64,000 bases of DNA from Diphasiastrum complanatum (GCA_029204225.1 CM055101.1:6966373-7030372); one strand, 5' to 3'. Numbered from the stretch's first letter, positions 37,593 to 48,060 are shown. Translations and numbers: made by a program. Notes: a model not told the origin generated them from the letters alone.

Positions 37593-38247
37593 TGTGAAAA
37601 TTGTCAACTTTTCCTAGCTAGTTTGAGGCCTAAATTGGCAATTTTTGTACATAGTTTTGGATCTAACATTTCACACGTGTGAAAGAGGCCTAGATACTTT
37701 TATTTTAGTATATATTTCATGTTGAAGAAGTTTCAAACTTCAGGACCTTCGAAATGACACCAAAATCATGTTATTTGGACATATAGGCCAAAATTGGCTA
37801 TTTTAGGCTACTAGTGCCCTAGATTTGGGTCCTAAGTTCTAGAGAGAGGAGAGAGAATCATCTCTCTCACCTATATTAGGCTGAAATTTGTGGAGAACAG
37901 TTTGGAGAAACTTATTGTATTGTTGAGAGAGATCAATAGATCATTGTCACAGTTTCTTCCTCCATTGAGAGCATTGCTTTGTGTATTGTCTTCAAGCTTT
38001 TGTGTATGATCTTAAGAGGTTTTCAAAAGTGGTAGGCTGCTGTTGTAGGGCTGGTATGCTGTTGTTTTTGGCTGCCATCAGTACCTTTTATTAGTTTCTT
38101 TTGTCTCTTGAATGCTTTGTCAAGTTCATGTGTATCAAAGGTAGCATTAGGATGCTTTGCCATTTCTAGCTTTTGTAGCTTGTTGTGCAAAGATCTTAGC
38201 CAAGTATTTTGGGAGTTTGGATCCATTCAAGATCCACTTTTTTCACA
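37593..38247 (+). mobile_element. Solo copia LTR (655 bp) with target duplication
   Basis: Starts TGTGAAAATTGTCAACT and ends TTTTTTCACA, the same ends as the LTR of the intact copia at 39354 (TGTGAAAAATTGTCAACT...GAGTTTTTCACA), and is almost the same length. Flanked by AAAAG at 37588-37592 and 38248-38252. CACACGTGTG lies at 37672-37681. No internal element sequence is present, so it arose by recombination between the two LTRs of a full element. The interior differs considerably from the intact copy, so it is an older or sister family. Confidence 0.88.
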
Positions 38248-38252
38248 AAAAG

Positions 38253-39353
38253 ATTGTACAAGTTGGATCACAACTTACTCCTAAACAGTTTCAAACACTC
38301 CGATTGTTACTTATTAAGTATGAAGATTGCTTTGCATGGACTTATCAAGATTTGAAGGGTATTCCGACATCAGTGATTGAACATACCATACCTCTAGTAT
38401 CTGATGCAGTTCCAAAGGTTACAAAGTTCTATCGCAGTAATCCAAATGTAGCGGACCTGATCAAGAAAGAACTTCAGAGATTGCTTGATGCCGATTTTAT
38501 TTATGAGATCAAGCATACTAAATGGATTTCACCGATTGTCATTGTTCTTAAAAAAAATGAAAAATTGCGGATCTGTGTGAATCTCAAAGCGTTGAACAAA
38601 GTGACGCGAAAGGTGCTTTTTGTTACCTTTTACTGAAAGCATTTTGGATCGCTTTGCTGGAGCGGAAGCTTATAGTTTCCTGGATGGATTTAGTGGTTAC
38701 AACCAGGTTAAGATTGCACCTGCCGATTGTCATAAAACTACTTTTGCAACAGAATGGGGCACCTATGCTTACAAAGTAATGCTGTTTGGACTCTGTAATG
38801 CACCAAGTTCATTCCAAAGAGTAATGCACTTTGCTTTTAAAGATTATCTAAAGAAATTCCTTGAAATTTACTTGGACGACTTGGGAGTTCATAGTATAGA
38901 TACAGACCACCTGGATCGATTGGAGAAAGCATTTGAAAGATGCCGCAAATATCAAATTTCTCTAAATCCGAAAAAATTGTCAGATATGGGTTTCCCACGG
39001 AGTTGTGCTTGGACATGTGATATCAAGACATGGTATGCCACAGATTATTCTAAGATCAAAGTTATTGTGGAATTGCCACCGCCAGCAACAATTCGTGGAG
39101 TTTACGTGTTTATGGGTCATGCGAACTACTATTAAATCTTTATTATCTTCTTTGCGGATTTAGCATGACCTATATACAAGCTGACTATTGTTCCTATTTG
39201 GACAATAGAAGCGTTAGAAGCCTTTGAAAAATTAAAAAAAGCATTAACTTCAACACCAATACTGCTTCTCCAGATTGGACGATAGAGTTTCATGTTCATA
39301 CGGATGCCTCAAAATATGCCATTGGATCAATTTTGACGTAGCCAGGTGACTAT
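38253..39353 (+). pseudogene. Gypsy reverse transcriptase, disrupted
   Basis: Gypsy RT motifs in order: DCFAWTYQDLKGIPTSVIEH, KWISPIVIVLKKNEKLRICV, then after a frame change near 38620 AYSFLDGFSGYNQVKIAP, MLFGLCNAPSSFQRVM, and the catalytic YLDD (near 38870). These are followed by FMGHANYY and, near 39300, the first RNase H aspartate in HTDASKYAIG. Stops and frameshifts at about 38620, 39000, 39133 and 39340 inactivate it. It resumes without loss at 45215, on the far side of the copia insertion. RT followed by RNase H and integrase is the gypsy order. Confidence 0.88.
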
Positions 39354-40006
39354 TGTGAAAAATTGTCAACTAGTAGTATTTTCCTAACTTGAGATTTTGT
39401 AGGCCTATGGCCAAATAAAAGTTAGAGATAGGTTCATACATGTATGCAGAGGCCCAAAGTATGTGTACACTACTTTTGAGGTCACATTAATTAGAGGAGG
39501 TCGAGTGTGGAGCTCTTCTATTGGCTCATAATTTGGTGCATTCCTATTTGACCAAATTTCTAGGTATATGGGTGAATCCTATTGGACCCCAATTTTAGCC
39601 TATCATAAGACAAGTGGCCAAGAGGCACTATGGCTGCTATAAATAGCCATCTCCACGAGTATGTACACATCTCATTTTCATTCTATTGAATGAATGTTAT
39701 GCTCTTTGAAGGTCCATCTTCTTCTCTCTCACTTTTTTGTTCATATCTTGCATTCTAGCCACTAGAATTGTGATTTCTTTGTTGCTATGGCTTCACACGT
39801 GTGAAATGCAGGTTGTAGGCTCTGAAGTACGGACAGGGACAGCAAGTTTCTGTTTGTGGAAGCTTATGATCAGATTTTGATGTTTAGTTGATGTTTAGTA
39901 TGCTTAACATCACAATTTCTATCATTTTTTCAATCTAGATGTGCATAACTTCCATGGCCAAGATCTTTATGAAACTTTAGCATCTTTTGGATCTGAGTTT
40001 TTCACA
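39354..40006 (+). repeat. 5' LTR of copia B (653 bp)
   Basis: TG...CA ends. TATAAATA at 39638-39645 is the likely promoter. CACACGTGTG lies at 39794-39803 and is repeated in the 3' LTR at 45002-45011. Confidence 0.97.
39638..39645 (+). promoter_or_regulatory. TATA box of copia B LTR promoter
   Basis: TATAAATA about 285 bp into the LTR. It is the only good TATA in the LTR and is duplicated in the 3' LTR. It should set the start of the genomic RNA and so the U3/R border a few tens of bases downstream. Confidence 0.6.
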
Positions 40007-40018
40007 TGGTATCAGAGC
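40007..40018 (+). promoter_or_regulatory. Primer-binding site of copia B
   Basis: TGGTATCAGAGC immediately after the 5' LTR, complementary to the 3' end of initiator Met-tRNA. It is followed by a 600-nt leader before the ORF. Confidence 0.95.
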
Positions 40019-40615
40019 ATTAGGCGGCCAAATGTGCAGGTTTTGCCAGATTTAGAAGAGATTTGTGGGCGAGTTTGCTTTTGTAGCATTCCAATCAAGT
40101 TTCTAGCTAAAAATCTTGTTGATTTATGTGTAGAAATTGGATCTTTGTGATCAAAACATCATTTGTATGCATTTCAATTGAAGTAGGGCGAATTCCCTCT
40201 GTACTTATCAGAATAAGGAGACAAAAATTGTTTTGGAAAGAGGGAGATGCAAGATCCAACAAGATCCTATTAGTTTTCCATTCTAGCATATAGTTTTTTG
40301 ATTCAATTTCTTGCTTCTTCATGTCAAAAACTTCAAAATTGATGTAACCCTCTGATTTTCAGTTTGCTGAATGATTCAAGAGTGTATTTCAATCTTAGGA
40401 GTGAGGGAAAAGCAAGTATATTGAGGTTTGGTCTTGGTTTGATCAAGAAATCATAAAACTAGTGGCTAAAATTAAGGAAAAAGTGAGGAAAAGAGAGAAA
40501 AAGTAAGGTTTTAGGTTCCAAATCTTTGTGATTTCTTCTTGTGTTTCATTTGTTGATTCAAGAGAGTGCTTAGTGCATTGGAACAGGTCAAAGATCAGAG
40601 ATCAATCATTGCAAC

Positions 40616-43600
40616 ATGGCTACAAATGGAGGCTACATGTTGGAAAGCAATGATAGGCTTACCTCCCTCAACTATTCTACTTGGAAAGTAAGGATGGAGT
40701 CTTTGCTTGAGATGAATGAGTTGATGGATATTGTTGTAGGTGTGGAGGAGAGACCTTTGGCACCTCAAGAACAATTGAGGTATGACAAGAGGGCAAAGAA
40801 AGCCCTTCACATGATCAAGATGAATGTGACAAATGAGCTTATCAAAGAGGTTGGTAAGTGCACATCATCTAGTGAAGCTTGGGAAGCCTTGAAGAAGGTT
40901 TATGAATCCAAGTCTACTTCTAGAGTGTTGACTTTAAGAAGGCAAATCTTTTCTTGTATGCAAAAGAAGAGTGAGAATGGACATGCTTTTGTTTTGAGAG
41001 TTAAAGCATTGAATGATGAGTTAGCATGCATTAATGATGGCATAAATAATGAGGAGCTTGTTCAAGTGATTCTCAATGGCTTGTTGGATGATCATGCTAA
41101 TCTTGTTCAAAGTTATGCTATCCAAAAATGTTTACCAAGTGTTGGAGACTTGCAAGAGGTCTTGTTGGCTGAAGAATTCAGGTTGCAAGCAAGAGTGGGA
41201 GCATCTTCTACATCTCAAGGAGGAGAAGAGGAGGCAATGTTCTCTAAAGGCAAGTTCAAGGGCAAAGGTAAAAGCAATTGGTCTAAAGGGCAAGACCAAG
41301 GTGAGCACTCTACTTTTGGCAAAAAGAAGGATAGATCTAAGCTAAAATGTTTCTATTGTGGAGTCAAAGGGCATTTTGCTAGTGATTGTTTTAAGAAAAA
41401 GAGGGATCAAGGGGAAAAGCAAACCAATCTAACTATTGATGAGGGTGGGGATGAGCTTCTTTCAAATGATGCTTTTGTTATGTCATCTTGCTTGTTGGCT
41501 AATCATGGAGACATTGATCCTTGGTGGATTGATAGTGGAGCCACTTCTCATATGACATATCATAAAGAGTATTTTTCATCTTTAATGGCATTTGATGGTG
41601 ATAGGAAGGTAATCTATACCGCAAATGATGGTGAGTGTGCAATCAAGGGGATTGGCACAATTCCTATTTCACTTTCTACAAATAGGAATATAGAATTGAA
41701 AGATGTTTTGCTCATTCCATCCATTACCAAGAACTTACTTAGTGTAAGCCAAATGCTTGACAAAGGATTCAAAGTTGAGTTTGATGGTGATGCTTGCTTG
41801 ATCAAAAAGGGGTGTAGTATCATTGCAAAAGGGAAAAGGCAAGGGAAATTGTTCAAGCTTGATGCATGTGTTGTTGCTAACCAAGTTGGATGCATGGCAA
41901 ATGAACAAATGTCAATTCAAGAGGTATGGCATAAAAGGATGGGACATCTCAACTACAAGGCCTTGGAGGTAATAGCCAAAAAGGAGGTAGTAAGGGGACT
42001 TCCCAAGTCTCTTACTTGCTTGAATCATGTTTGTGAAGAATGTGCTTTGTCTAAATCACATAGATTGCCATATACTAGATCTATATCTAGATCTAAGATG
42101 CCTTTTTCTCTCTTGCATTCGGATATTCATGGTGTTACTACAATTAGCAATGGAGGTGCTAAGATGTATGTAACTTTCATTGATGATTTTAGTAGATTTT
42201 GTTGGGTTTATCTACTAAAGAGCAAGGATGAGGTGTTTGATGTGTTTGTCAAGTTCAAAGTTGCTATTGAGACTCAATTTACAACCAAAATCAAATGCTT
42301 GAGGAGCGACAATGGTGGTGAATACATTTCTAACAAATTCAAAGCCTTTTGCGATGAGCATGGGATCAAGAGGGAGTACACATGTCCAAGAACACCACAA
42401 CAAAATGGAGTGGCCGAGAGGAAGAATAGAACCTTGTGTGAGAGTGCAAAGGCAATGAGATTGAATGCTAATCTTCCTAAACCTTTTTGGAGTGATGCTT
42501 TGTTGTGTGCAAATTTCCTATGCAATAGATGGCCAAGTGTTGTATTGGAAGGAAAAACCCCTTTTGAAGCTTTGTTTGGTACGAAGCCTAATGTCAAGTT
42601 TCTAAGAACTTTTGGATGCATTTGCTACTTCAACATTACTCTTGATGATAGAACTAAGGAGGATCCATCTTCAAGAAAGGGCATTTTTGTTGGTTATAGT
42701 GAAGTAAGCAAAGCATATAGGATTTATGTTCCTTCAATCAAGAAAGTGTTCACAAGTAGGGATGTCATTTTTGATGAAAGTAACATTCCAAAAGTTGTTT
42801 CAAGTGATGATGGTGTTGTTGCAACTAATGTGCTTGATGACAATGGAGTTGATGACACATTGGATGTGGATGTTGAAGAAGCCTCTTCAAGTCAAATTCC
42901 AAGGAGAACTCCAAGGCATAAAGTGAAACCCTCAAGGCTCACTTATGATGGCAAAGGTAAGCAAGTGGTGGATGGATCCAACTATGCTTTCCTAACTTCT
43001 TTTGATGTACCTTCATGTGTAGATGAAGCAAGGCAAGAAGAGGAATGGATCCAAGCAATGGATCTTGAGTTTGAAGCACTTATGAAGAACAACACATGGA
43101 GATTGGTGGAGCTTCCAAAGGGCAAAAGTGCAATTGGATGCAAATGGATCTTCAAGGTAAAGACAAATCAAGATGGATCTATCAACAAGTTGAAGGCAAG
43201 GTTGGTGGCTAAAGGTTATGCTCAAGAGCATGGCATTGACTATGAGGAAACCTTTGCACCCGTGGCAAAGATGGTGAGCATAAGAGTAATCATTTCCCTT
43301 GCAACTCTTTATGGATGGGATCTTTGGCAATTAGACATTTCTAATGCTTTCTTGAATGGTGATCTTGAAGAGGAAGTCTACATGGAGCAACCCGAGAGCT
43401 ATGTTTCTCATAGCAAGCCTAATCATGTGTGTTTTCTACAAAAAAGTTTGTATGGTCTTAAGCAAGCACCAAGGAGTTGGTATGCTAGGCTTAACTCTTT
43501 TCTACTTTCTCAAAACTTCACTATGAGTGAGTATGATCATTCACTTTACTTTAGAATTAGTGCTAATGATGTTACAATCCTTCTAATTTATGTGGATGAC

Positions 43601-44566
43601 ATTATTTTAAGTGGAGGGAACAAGGAAGATATAGAAGATATCAAGAAAGCACTAAAAAAGGAATTTGAAGTGCATGATCTTGGTCTTTTGAGCTATATCT
43701 TAGGAATAGAAGTAATTAGAACTTCTCAAATCACTTTTATTTCACAAGAGAAGTATGCTATTTCTATTCTCAATAGATTTCATATGGTAGATGCAAATCC
43801 TATTGATACACCTATGGAATCACATGTAAAGCTAACTATAAGAGGTAATGAAAGATCCTTCGAGGACATTACTCTCTATAGGAAGCTAATAGGTTCTCTT
43901 ATATATCTAACCATCACAAGACCTGATTTATCTTATTGTGTTGGTAGATTAAGCCAATTCATGCAAGATCCTATTATAGAACATTGGAAACTAGGAAAGA
44001 GGATCTTGAGATACATCTCGGGAACAAAAGATTTTGGCATTGTTTATAGAGGCTCATCACCTAACTTATTTGGTTTTTCAGATTCAGATTTTGCAGGAGA
44101 CCTTATGGATAGAAAATCCATAAATGCACATGCTATTTTCATAGGTGATGGAGCTATCTCATGGATGTCGAAGAAACAAGCAACTATATCACTTTCTTCT
44201 AGTGAGGCCGAGTACAAAGCTTTGACATCATGCACAAAGGAGATGGTGTGGATCAAGAGGATGATTATGGAGCTTCATTTGCTGGATTTTTCAGAGAGTC
44301 CAATCATCTTTTGTGACAACCTTTCAGCCCAAAGTCTAGCAAGCAATCCGGTTTTCCATGCAAGGAGCAAACATATCGAGGTGGCTTACCATTTTGTGAG
44401 AGAACAAGTGTTGGCAAAAGAGATCAAGCTTGAACATGTCCCATCAAAGGAATGTGTGGCTGATATCTTTACCAAAGCATTGGGAAAGGACTTATTTTTC
44501 AAGCATAGAACAAGTCTTGGTGTACTTTCTAAATCTATGCTAAAACTAGTTGAAGAGGGAGTGTGA
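40616..44566 (+). CDS. Copia gag-pol polyprotein, intact, 1316 aa
   Basis: One uninterrupted ORF encodes all retrotransposition functions. Gag (1-240) starts MATNGGYMLESNDRLTSLNY. A zinc knuckle CFYCGVKGHFASDC starts near 245. The aspartic protease has DSGATSHM at 306. Pre-integrase and HHCC zinc finger (HKRMGHLN..CEECALSKSH) precede the integrase core, with Asp in LLHSDIHG (503), RSDNGGEYIS and PQQNGVAERKN carrying the D,D,E residues. Reverse transcriptase has SLYGLKQAPRSWY and YVDD (Asp 994-995). RNase H has DSDFAGD, SSSEAEYKAL and HARSKHIEVAYHF. The ATG is the first in frame after the leader. The TGA lies 5 nt inside the 3' LTR. No codon in any catalytic motif is altered, which fits recent activity. 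The protein would be cleaved by its own protease in cytoplasmic particles and integrate cDNA in the nucleus. Confidence 0.97.
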   Translation: MATNGGYMLESNDRLTSLNYSTWKVRMESLLEMNELMDIVVGVEERPLAPQEQLRYDKRAKKALHMIKMNVTNELIKEVGKCTSSSEAWEALKKVYESKSTSRVLTLRRQIFSCMQKKSENGHAFVLRVKALNDELACINDGINNEELVQVILNGLLDDHANLVQSYAIQKCLPSVGDLQEVLLAEEFRLQARVGASSTSQGGEEEAMFSKGKFKGKGKSNWSKGQDQGEHSTFGKKKDRSKLKCFYCGVKGHFASDCFKKKRDQGEKQTNLTIDEGGDELLSNDAFVMSSCLLANHGDIDPWWIDSGATSHMTYHKEYFSSLMAFDGDRKVIYTANDGECAIKGIGTIPISLSTNRNIELKDVLLIPSITKNLLSVSQMLDKGFKVEFDGDACLIKKGCSIIAKGKRQGKLFKLDACVVANQVGCMANEQMSIQEVWHKRMGHLNYKALEVIAKKEVVRGLPKSLTCLNHVCEECALSKSHRLPYTRSISRSKMPFSLLHSDIHGVTTISNGGAKMYVTFIDDFSRFCWVYLLKSKDEVFDVFVKFKVAIETQFTTKIKCLRSDNGGEYISNKFKAFCDEHGIKREYTCPRTPQQNGVAERKNRTLCESAKAMRLNANLPKPFWSDALLCANFLCNRWPSVVLEGKTPFEALFGTKPNVKFLRTFGCICYFNITLDDRTKEDPSSRKGIFVGYSEVSKAYRIYVPSIKKVFTSRDVIFDESNIPKVVSSDDGVVATNVLDDNGVDDTLDVDVEEASSSQIPRRTPRHKVKPSRLTYDGKGKQVVDGSNYAFLTSFDVPSCVDEARQEEEWIQAMDLEFEALMKNNTWRLVELPKGKSAIGCKWIFKVKTNQDGSINKLKARLVAKGYAQEHGIDYEETFAPVAKMVSIRVIISLATLYGWDLWQLDISNAFLNGDLEEEVYMEQPESYVSHSKPNHVCFLQKSLYGLKQAPRSWYARLNSFLLSQNFTMSEYDHSLYFRISANDVTILLIYVDDIILSGGNKEDIEDIKKALKKEFEVHDLGLLSYILGIEVIRTSQITFISQEKYAISILNRFHMVDANPIDTPMESHVKLTIRGNERSFEDITLYRKLIGSLIYLTITRPDLSYCVGRLSQFMQDPIIEHWKLGKRILRYISGTKDFGIVYRGSSPNLFGFSDSDFAGDLMDRKSINAHAIFIGDGAISWMSKKQATISLSSSEAEYKALTSCTKEMVWIKRMIMELHLLDFSESPIIFCDNLSAQSLASNPVFHARSKHIEVAYHFVREQVLAKEIKLEHVPSKECVADIFTKALGKDLFFKHRTSLGVLSKSMLKLVEEGV
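44552..44561 (+). promoter_or_regulatory. Polypurine tract of copia B
   Basis: GAAGAGGGAG directly before the 3' LTR start TGTGAAAAATTG. The tract overlaps the last codons of the ORF. Confidence 0.9.
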
Positions 44567-45214
44567 AAAATTGTCAACTAGTAGTATTTTCCTAACTTGA
44601 GATTTTGTAGGCCTATGGCCAAATAAAAGTTAGAGATAGGTTCATACATGTATGTAGAGGCCCAAAGTATGTGTACACTACTTTTGAGGTCACATTAATT
44701 AGAGGAGGTCGAGTGTGGAGCTCTTCTATTGGCTCATAATTTGGTGCATTCCTATTTGACCAAATTTCTAGGTATATGGGTGAATCCTATTGGACCCCAA
44801 TTTTAGCCTATCATAAGACAAGTGGCCAAGAGGCACTATGGCTGCTATAAATAGCCATCTCCACGAGTATGTACACATCTCATTTTCATTCTATTGAATG
44901 AATGTTATGCTCTTTGAAGGTCCATCTTCTTCTCTCTCACTTTTTTGTTCATATCTTGCATTCTAGCCACTAGAATTGTGATTTCTTTGTTGCTATGGCT
45001 TCACACGTGTGAAATGCAGGTTGTAGGCTCTGAAGTACGGACAGGGACAGCAAGTTTCTGTTTGTGGAAGCTTATGATCAGATTTTGATGTTTAGTTGAT
45101 GTTTAGTATGCTTAACATCACAATTTCTATCATTTTTTCAATCTAGATGTGCATAACTTCCATGGCCAAGATCTTTATGAAACTTTAGCATCTTTTGGAT
45201 CTGAGTTTTTCACA
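44562..45214 (+). repeat. 3' LTR of copia B (653 bp)
   Basis: Partner of 39354-40006 with one visible mismatch. Contains the end of the ORF (stop TGA at 44564-44566) and CACACGTGTG at 45002-45011. Followed by the ACTAT duplication. Confidence 0.97.
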
Positions 45215-45796
45215 ACTATAAGAAAGATTATCCTATACGATTTGCAAGCAGACAACTTATAGATCCAGAAAAGAATTATTCAACAACAGAACGTGAGGCA
45301 TTAGCCATGATTTTCTCTATTCGGAAATTTCGTCACTACCTCATGGAAACGCACTTTGCATTTTATACGGATCATCAACCTTACTTTACTTGGTAAACAA
45401 GACATGCAATACTGGACATATTGCAAGATGGTTATTGCTATTGACTGAATTTGACTTTTGAATTGTGGTTCAAAAGGGCAAGCAACATTATCTAGCTGAT
45501 CATGTTTCGCGAATTGAATCTGCACCAGTTAGTACTGAAGTGGATGATGAACTACCAGATGTTGCATTGTTCTATGTTGAAGCAGTACCTGAGTGGGCAG
45601 CAGATATTGTTGAGTACCTGATGCTAGGACAACCGAATGACTACCTGACAAAAGTACAAAAGAGACAATTGATTCATAAGGCTCAACCTTATCAATTAAT
45701 TGTAGGACAATTGTATCATTGTGGATCAGATAATATTTTATGAAGGTGTGTTTTACCGCATGAAGTACCAGATTTAATCATGTTTTCACATGATGG
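45215..45796 (+). pseudogene. Gypsy RNase H end and integrase start, continuation after copia B
   Basis: The plus strand continues the gypsy pol interrupted at 39353: DYPIRFASRQLIDPEKNYST, TEREALAMIFSIRKFRHYLM, then KGKQHYLADHVSRIES and VPEWAADIVEYLM, ending LIVGQLYHCGSDNIL before a TGA near 45741 and homology loss near 45796. The matching minus-strand gypsy at 56538-57300 has the same blocks. The rest of integrase is missing, cut off at the junction with a minus-strand gypsy tail. Confidence 0.85.
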
Positions 45797-45904
45797 AAAA
45801 AATAAAAGAAAAGTCGTGAAAAAATTTAGAGAAGATAAAATAAAATTCACGATTAATTTCAAAAACAATACTAGAAAATAATAAGAATTAAATTTTTTTT
45901 TGGG

Positions 45905-46379
45905 TCAAAGGTAGTATTTCTTCAGTCTGGACCCGTTAATACGTGTAGGTAATAGTTCACCTTCAAGTGATTGAAGTTGAACATAACCATTGTCAAACAC
46001 CTCTATGACTTTATAAGATTCAAGCCATCGCATATGGAGTTTTCCAGGGAACTTTTGATGGCGACTGTCATATATCAGTGCATAATCATCAGCTTTAAGA
46101 TCACATTTTTTTATATGACTGTCATATTTCTTTTTTCTTTGTTTCTGGATTTCCTCCATCTGCATCATCGGAAGAAGTCCCTTTAAAATAATTGTATTTA
46201 ATTTTAGAGATAGAAGTGAAACGTGCAGCACGACTCTCCATACCGAAGCTAATTAGGAGTTCAAGTAACTAGGCAATGATTTCGTCTCGATTTTTTCGAC
46301 TAGTACTCTCACTTTGTCTTCGTAAAAATTTCTCTCTAAGCTTACGGTATCGTTCTAATCTAGATTCTCTATCTGACAT
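45905..46379 (-). pseudogene. Gypsy gag start joined to pol C-terminus
   Basis: The complement of 46377-46379 is an ATG reading MSDRESRLERYRKLREKFLR, a short gag-like N-terminus, with a TAG after about 40 residues. A few codons later the strand reads QRKKKYDSHIKKCDLKADDY, HQKFPGKLHMRWLESYKVIE and NGSRLKKYYL. That is the integrase C-terminal region typical of Tat/Athila-type gypsy pol. An internal deletion of several kb best explains the join. Confidence 0.7.
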
Positions 46380-46430
46380 ACACTAGAGATGGAGATGGAT
46401 TTGTCAGATTTCTTATGACTTTCCTAAACT

Positions 46431-46449
46431 ATCCTCGGCAACGGTGCCA
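46431..46449 (-). promoter_or_regulatory. Gypsy primer-binding site variant
   Basis: The minus strand reads TGGCACCGTTGCCGAGGAT, 12 nt after the LTR end TACGACA. It resembles the Asp-tRNA-type site TGGCGCCGTTGCCGGGGA with two A-for-G changes. Confidence 0.7.
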
Positions 46450-46461
46450 AAAATTGGTATA

Positions 46462-46724
46462 TGTCGTACTATACCAGTGGGGTTAATATAGATTTTATAG
46501 TAAATAATGTCGTTTCCACAGAGGACAACGTTAGAAAGTTATGTTTTTGGTACAATTTATGACAAGTGGTTTCGAGTGTTATTCTGGTTGTCGACAGAGA
46601 TTAAAAGTGACTAGTATTACTTATGTTTGGGATGGGTAATGTTAATAAACTCAGAACAACAATCTGGCCTCTATCGAATTGAAGGAAGCGCGTTCTACAG
46701 ATGAGATGTTATCAGAGTAGTACA
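46462..46724 (-). repeat. Partial gypsy LTR (263 bp of the 3' part)
   Basis: Reverse complement is closely similar to 25125-25411. Truncated at 46724, where copia sequence begins. Confidence 0.75.
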
Positions 46725-47560
46725 ACCATAGTATGTATGTTCTTGAAATATTACATCCCTAGAGACAAATATTACATTGGTGGATGGATCATAAACTTTA
46801 TAAGCTTTATGTTCATCAGGATAACCAATGAAAATACATTTATTTGTCCTATGATCCAGCTTCTTCCTAAGCTATTTAGGAATGTGAACAAAACATATAC
46901 AACCAAAGATTTTTTAATGGTTGACACTTGTGCCCATGCCAAACTTCATGAGGAGTTTTGTTGTTGACGGCTTTGGTGCTGGATCTGTTCCGCACATAAC
47001 AGGCTGTGGTAGTAGCTTCTGTCCAGAACTTCGCAGATAGATGTGGTTGATATAGCATGGATCTGGCTGAGTTGAGAAGAGTTTGGTTCTTCCTTTCTGC
47101 AATCTTGTTCTGTTGAGGTGAATAGGAAGTGGTGAACTATCTTCTAAAACCATGTTCAGCCATGTAGTTGGACATCTTGTTGGAGAGGTATTCGCCACCA
47201 CCATCAGTTCGGAGTGCCTTCACTTTTGTAGACATTTGTGTCTCAACCATGGCCTTGAATCTCTTGAAGCATTCAAAGGCTTCAGATTTGTGCTTAATGA
47301 ACATGACTGTAGACCATCTAGAATAATCATCTATGAAAGTGATAAAAAAGATTGCATCTCCTAAGGACGGAGTTGGCATTGGACCACAAAGATCGCTATG
47401 TACAAGATCCAATAAATGCTTTGTTTTGATGAAATGTGATTTGAACTTGCTTCTAGAGTGCTTGCCATAGACGCATCATTCACAAAAGAAAGATTTCCTA
47501 TCTAATGAAGTTTGGAAATACAATCCATCAACTAACTGAAAATATATGGCTTTTGTGACA
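46725..47560 (-). pseudogene. Copia family D fragment: integrase
   Basis: The minus strand reads DLVHSDLCGPMPTPSLGDAI, FITFIDDYSRWSTVMFIKHK, ALRTDGGGEYLSNKMSNYMA and SPQQNGIAERKNQTL. These are the copia integrase core, preceded near 47420-47540 by the pre-integrase end and followed towards 46735 by a decayed segment reading like IHQCNICL..CNISR (normally VIFVSRDVIF). Breaks near 47130 and 46890. Sequence differs strongly from families A, B and C. Both ends are truncated. Confidence 0.8.
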
Positions 47561-47674
47561 ACTGTACATAGTGTATACTGTGAACAGATCAAGGAATGTT
47601 GATGCGGACAAGGACGTCGCAAATTCTCTCACTTCGCATTTTAGAGAAGTGGCTGGGAACATCCCTTGTTCAAA

Positions 47675-48060
47675 ATAGATGACCTTTGGCATTTTTCTCT
47701 CTTTGAAATTTTGCGAAAAAGCCGAAAGTGTTCTTAAAAAGGCGAAGGTGCCCTCAAAAAGGCAAATGTGTCTTTAAAACAGTTTAACTCATGAAAATAG
47801 ATGACCTTCGGGAATTTTCTCTCTCTTTGCATTTTTCAAAAAAATGCGAAAAAGCCAAAGATGTTAAAAACAGTCACAAAGGTGAAGGTGCCCTCAAAAA
47901 GGCAAATGTGTCTTTAAAACAGTTTAACTCATGAGAATAGATGACCTTCGAGAATTTTTTCTCTCTTTGCATTTTTCAAAAAAATGTGAAAAAGCCAAAG
48001 GTGTTAAAAACAGTTAACCTTTTGAACTATGCAAGTGTCGCATTTCGGATAAATGCAAAA
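47675..48060. repeat. Three degenerate tandem units of 122 and 140 bp
   Basis: Units begin ATAGATGACCTTYG at 47675, 47797 and 47937. Each contains TTTCTCTCTTTG, AAAATGCGAAAAAGCC, GGTGCCCTCAAAAAGGC or GTGTCTTTAAAACAGTTTAA blocks. Confidence 0.85.

Larger units (their letters stand above)
39354..45214 (+). mobile_element. Intact, young copia element (family B), 5861 bp
   Basis: LTRs at 39354-40006 and 44562-45214 are both 653 bp. Reading them side by side I find one difference (TGCAG versus TGTAG about 110 bp in). Target duplications ACTAT lie at 39349-39353 and 45215-45219. Primer site, polypurine tract, TATA box and a single uninterrupted gag-pol ORF are all present, so every part needed for autonomous copying is visible. 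It sits in the RNase H segment of the gypsy RT gene and is the youngest datable insertion in the window. Confidence 0.97.
45797..46724 (-). mobile_element. Internally deleted gypsy: LTR end, primer site, gag start fused to pol end
   Basis: Read on the minus strand: partial LTR (46724-46462, ending TAGTACGACA), primer site at 46431-46449, a gag-like ORF start at 46379, then within 150 bp the C-terminus of pol (46231-45905) and a T/A-rich tail to about 45797. Nearly the whole gag-pol body is missing. The LTR part is the same family as the split LTR at 17801-25411. Confidence 0.75.

Noticed and set aside
38023-38226. 67-codon minus-strand ORF
   Set aside because: It lies wholly inside a solo LTR with defined ends and duplications, and has no known domain.
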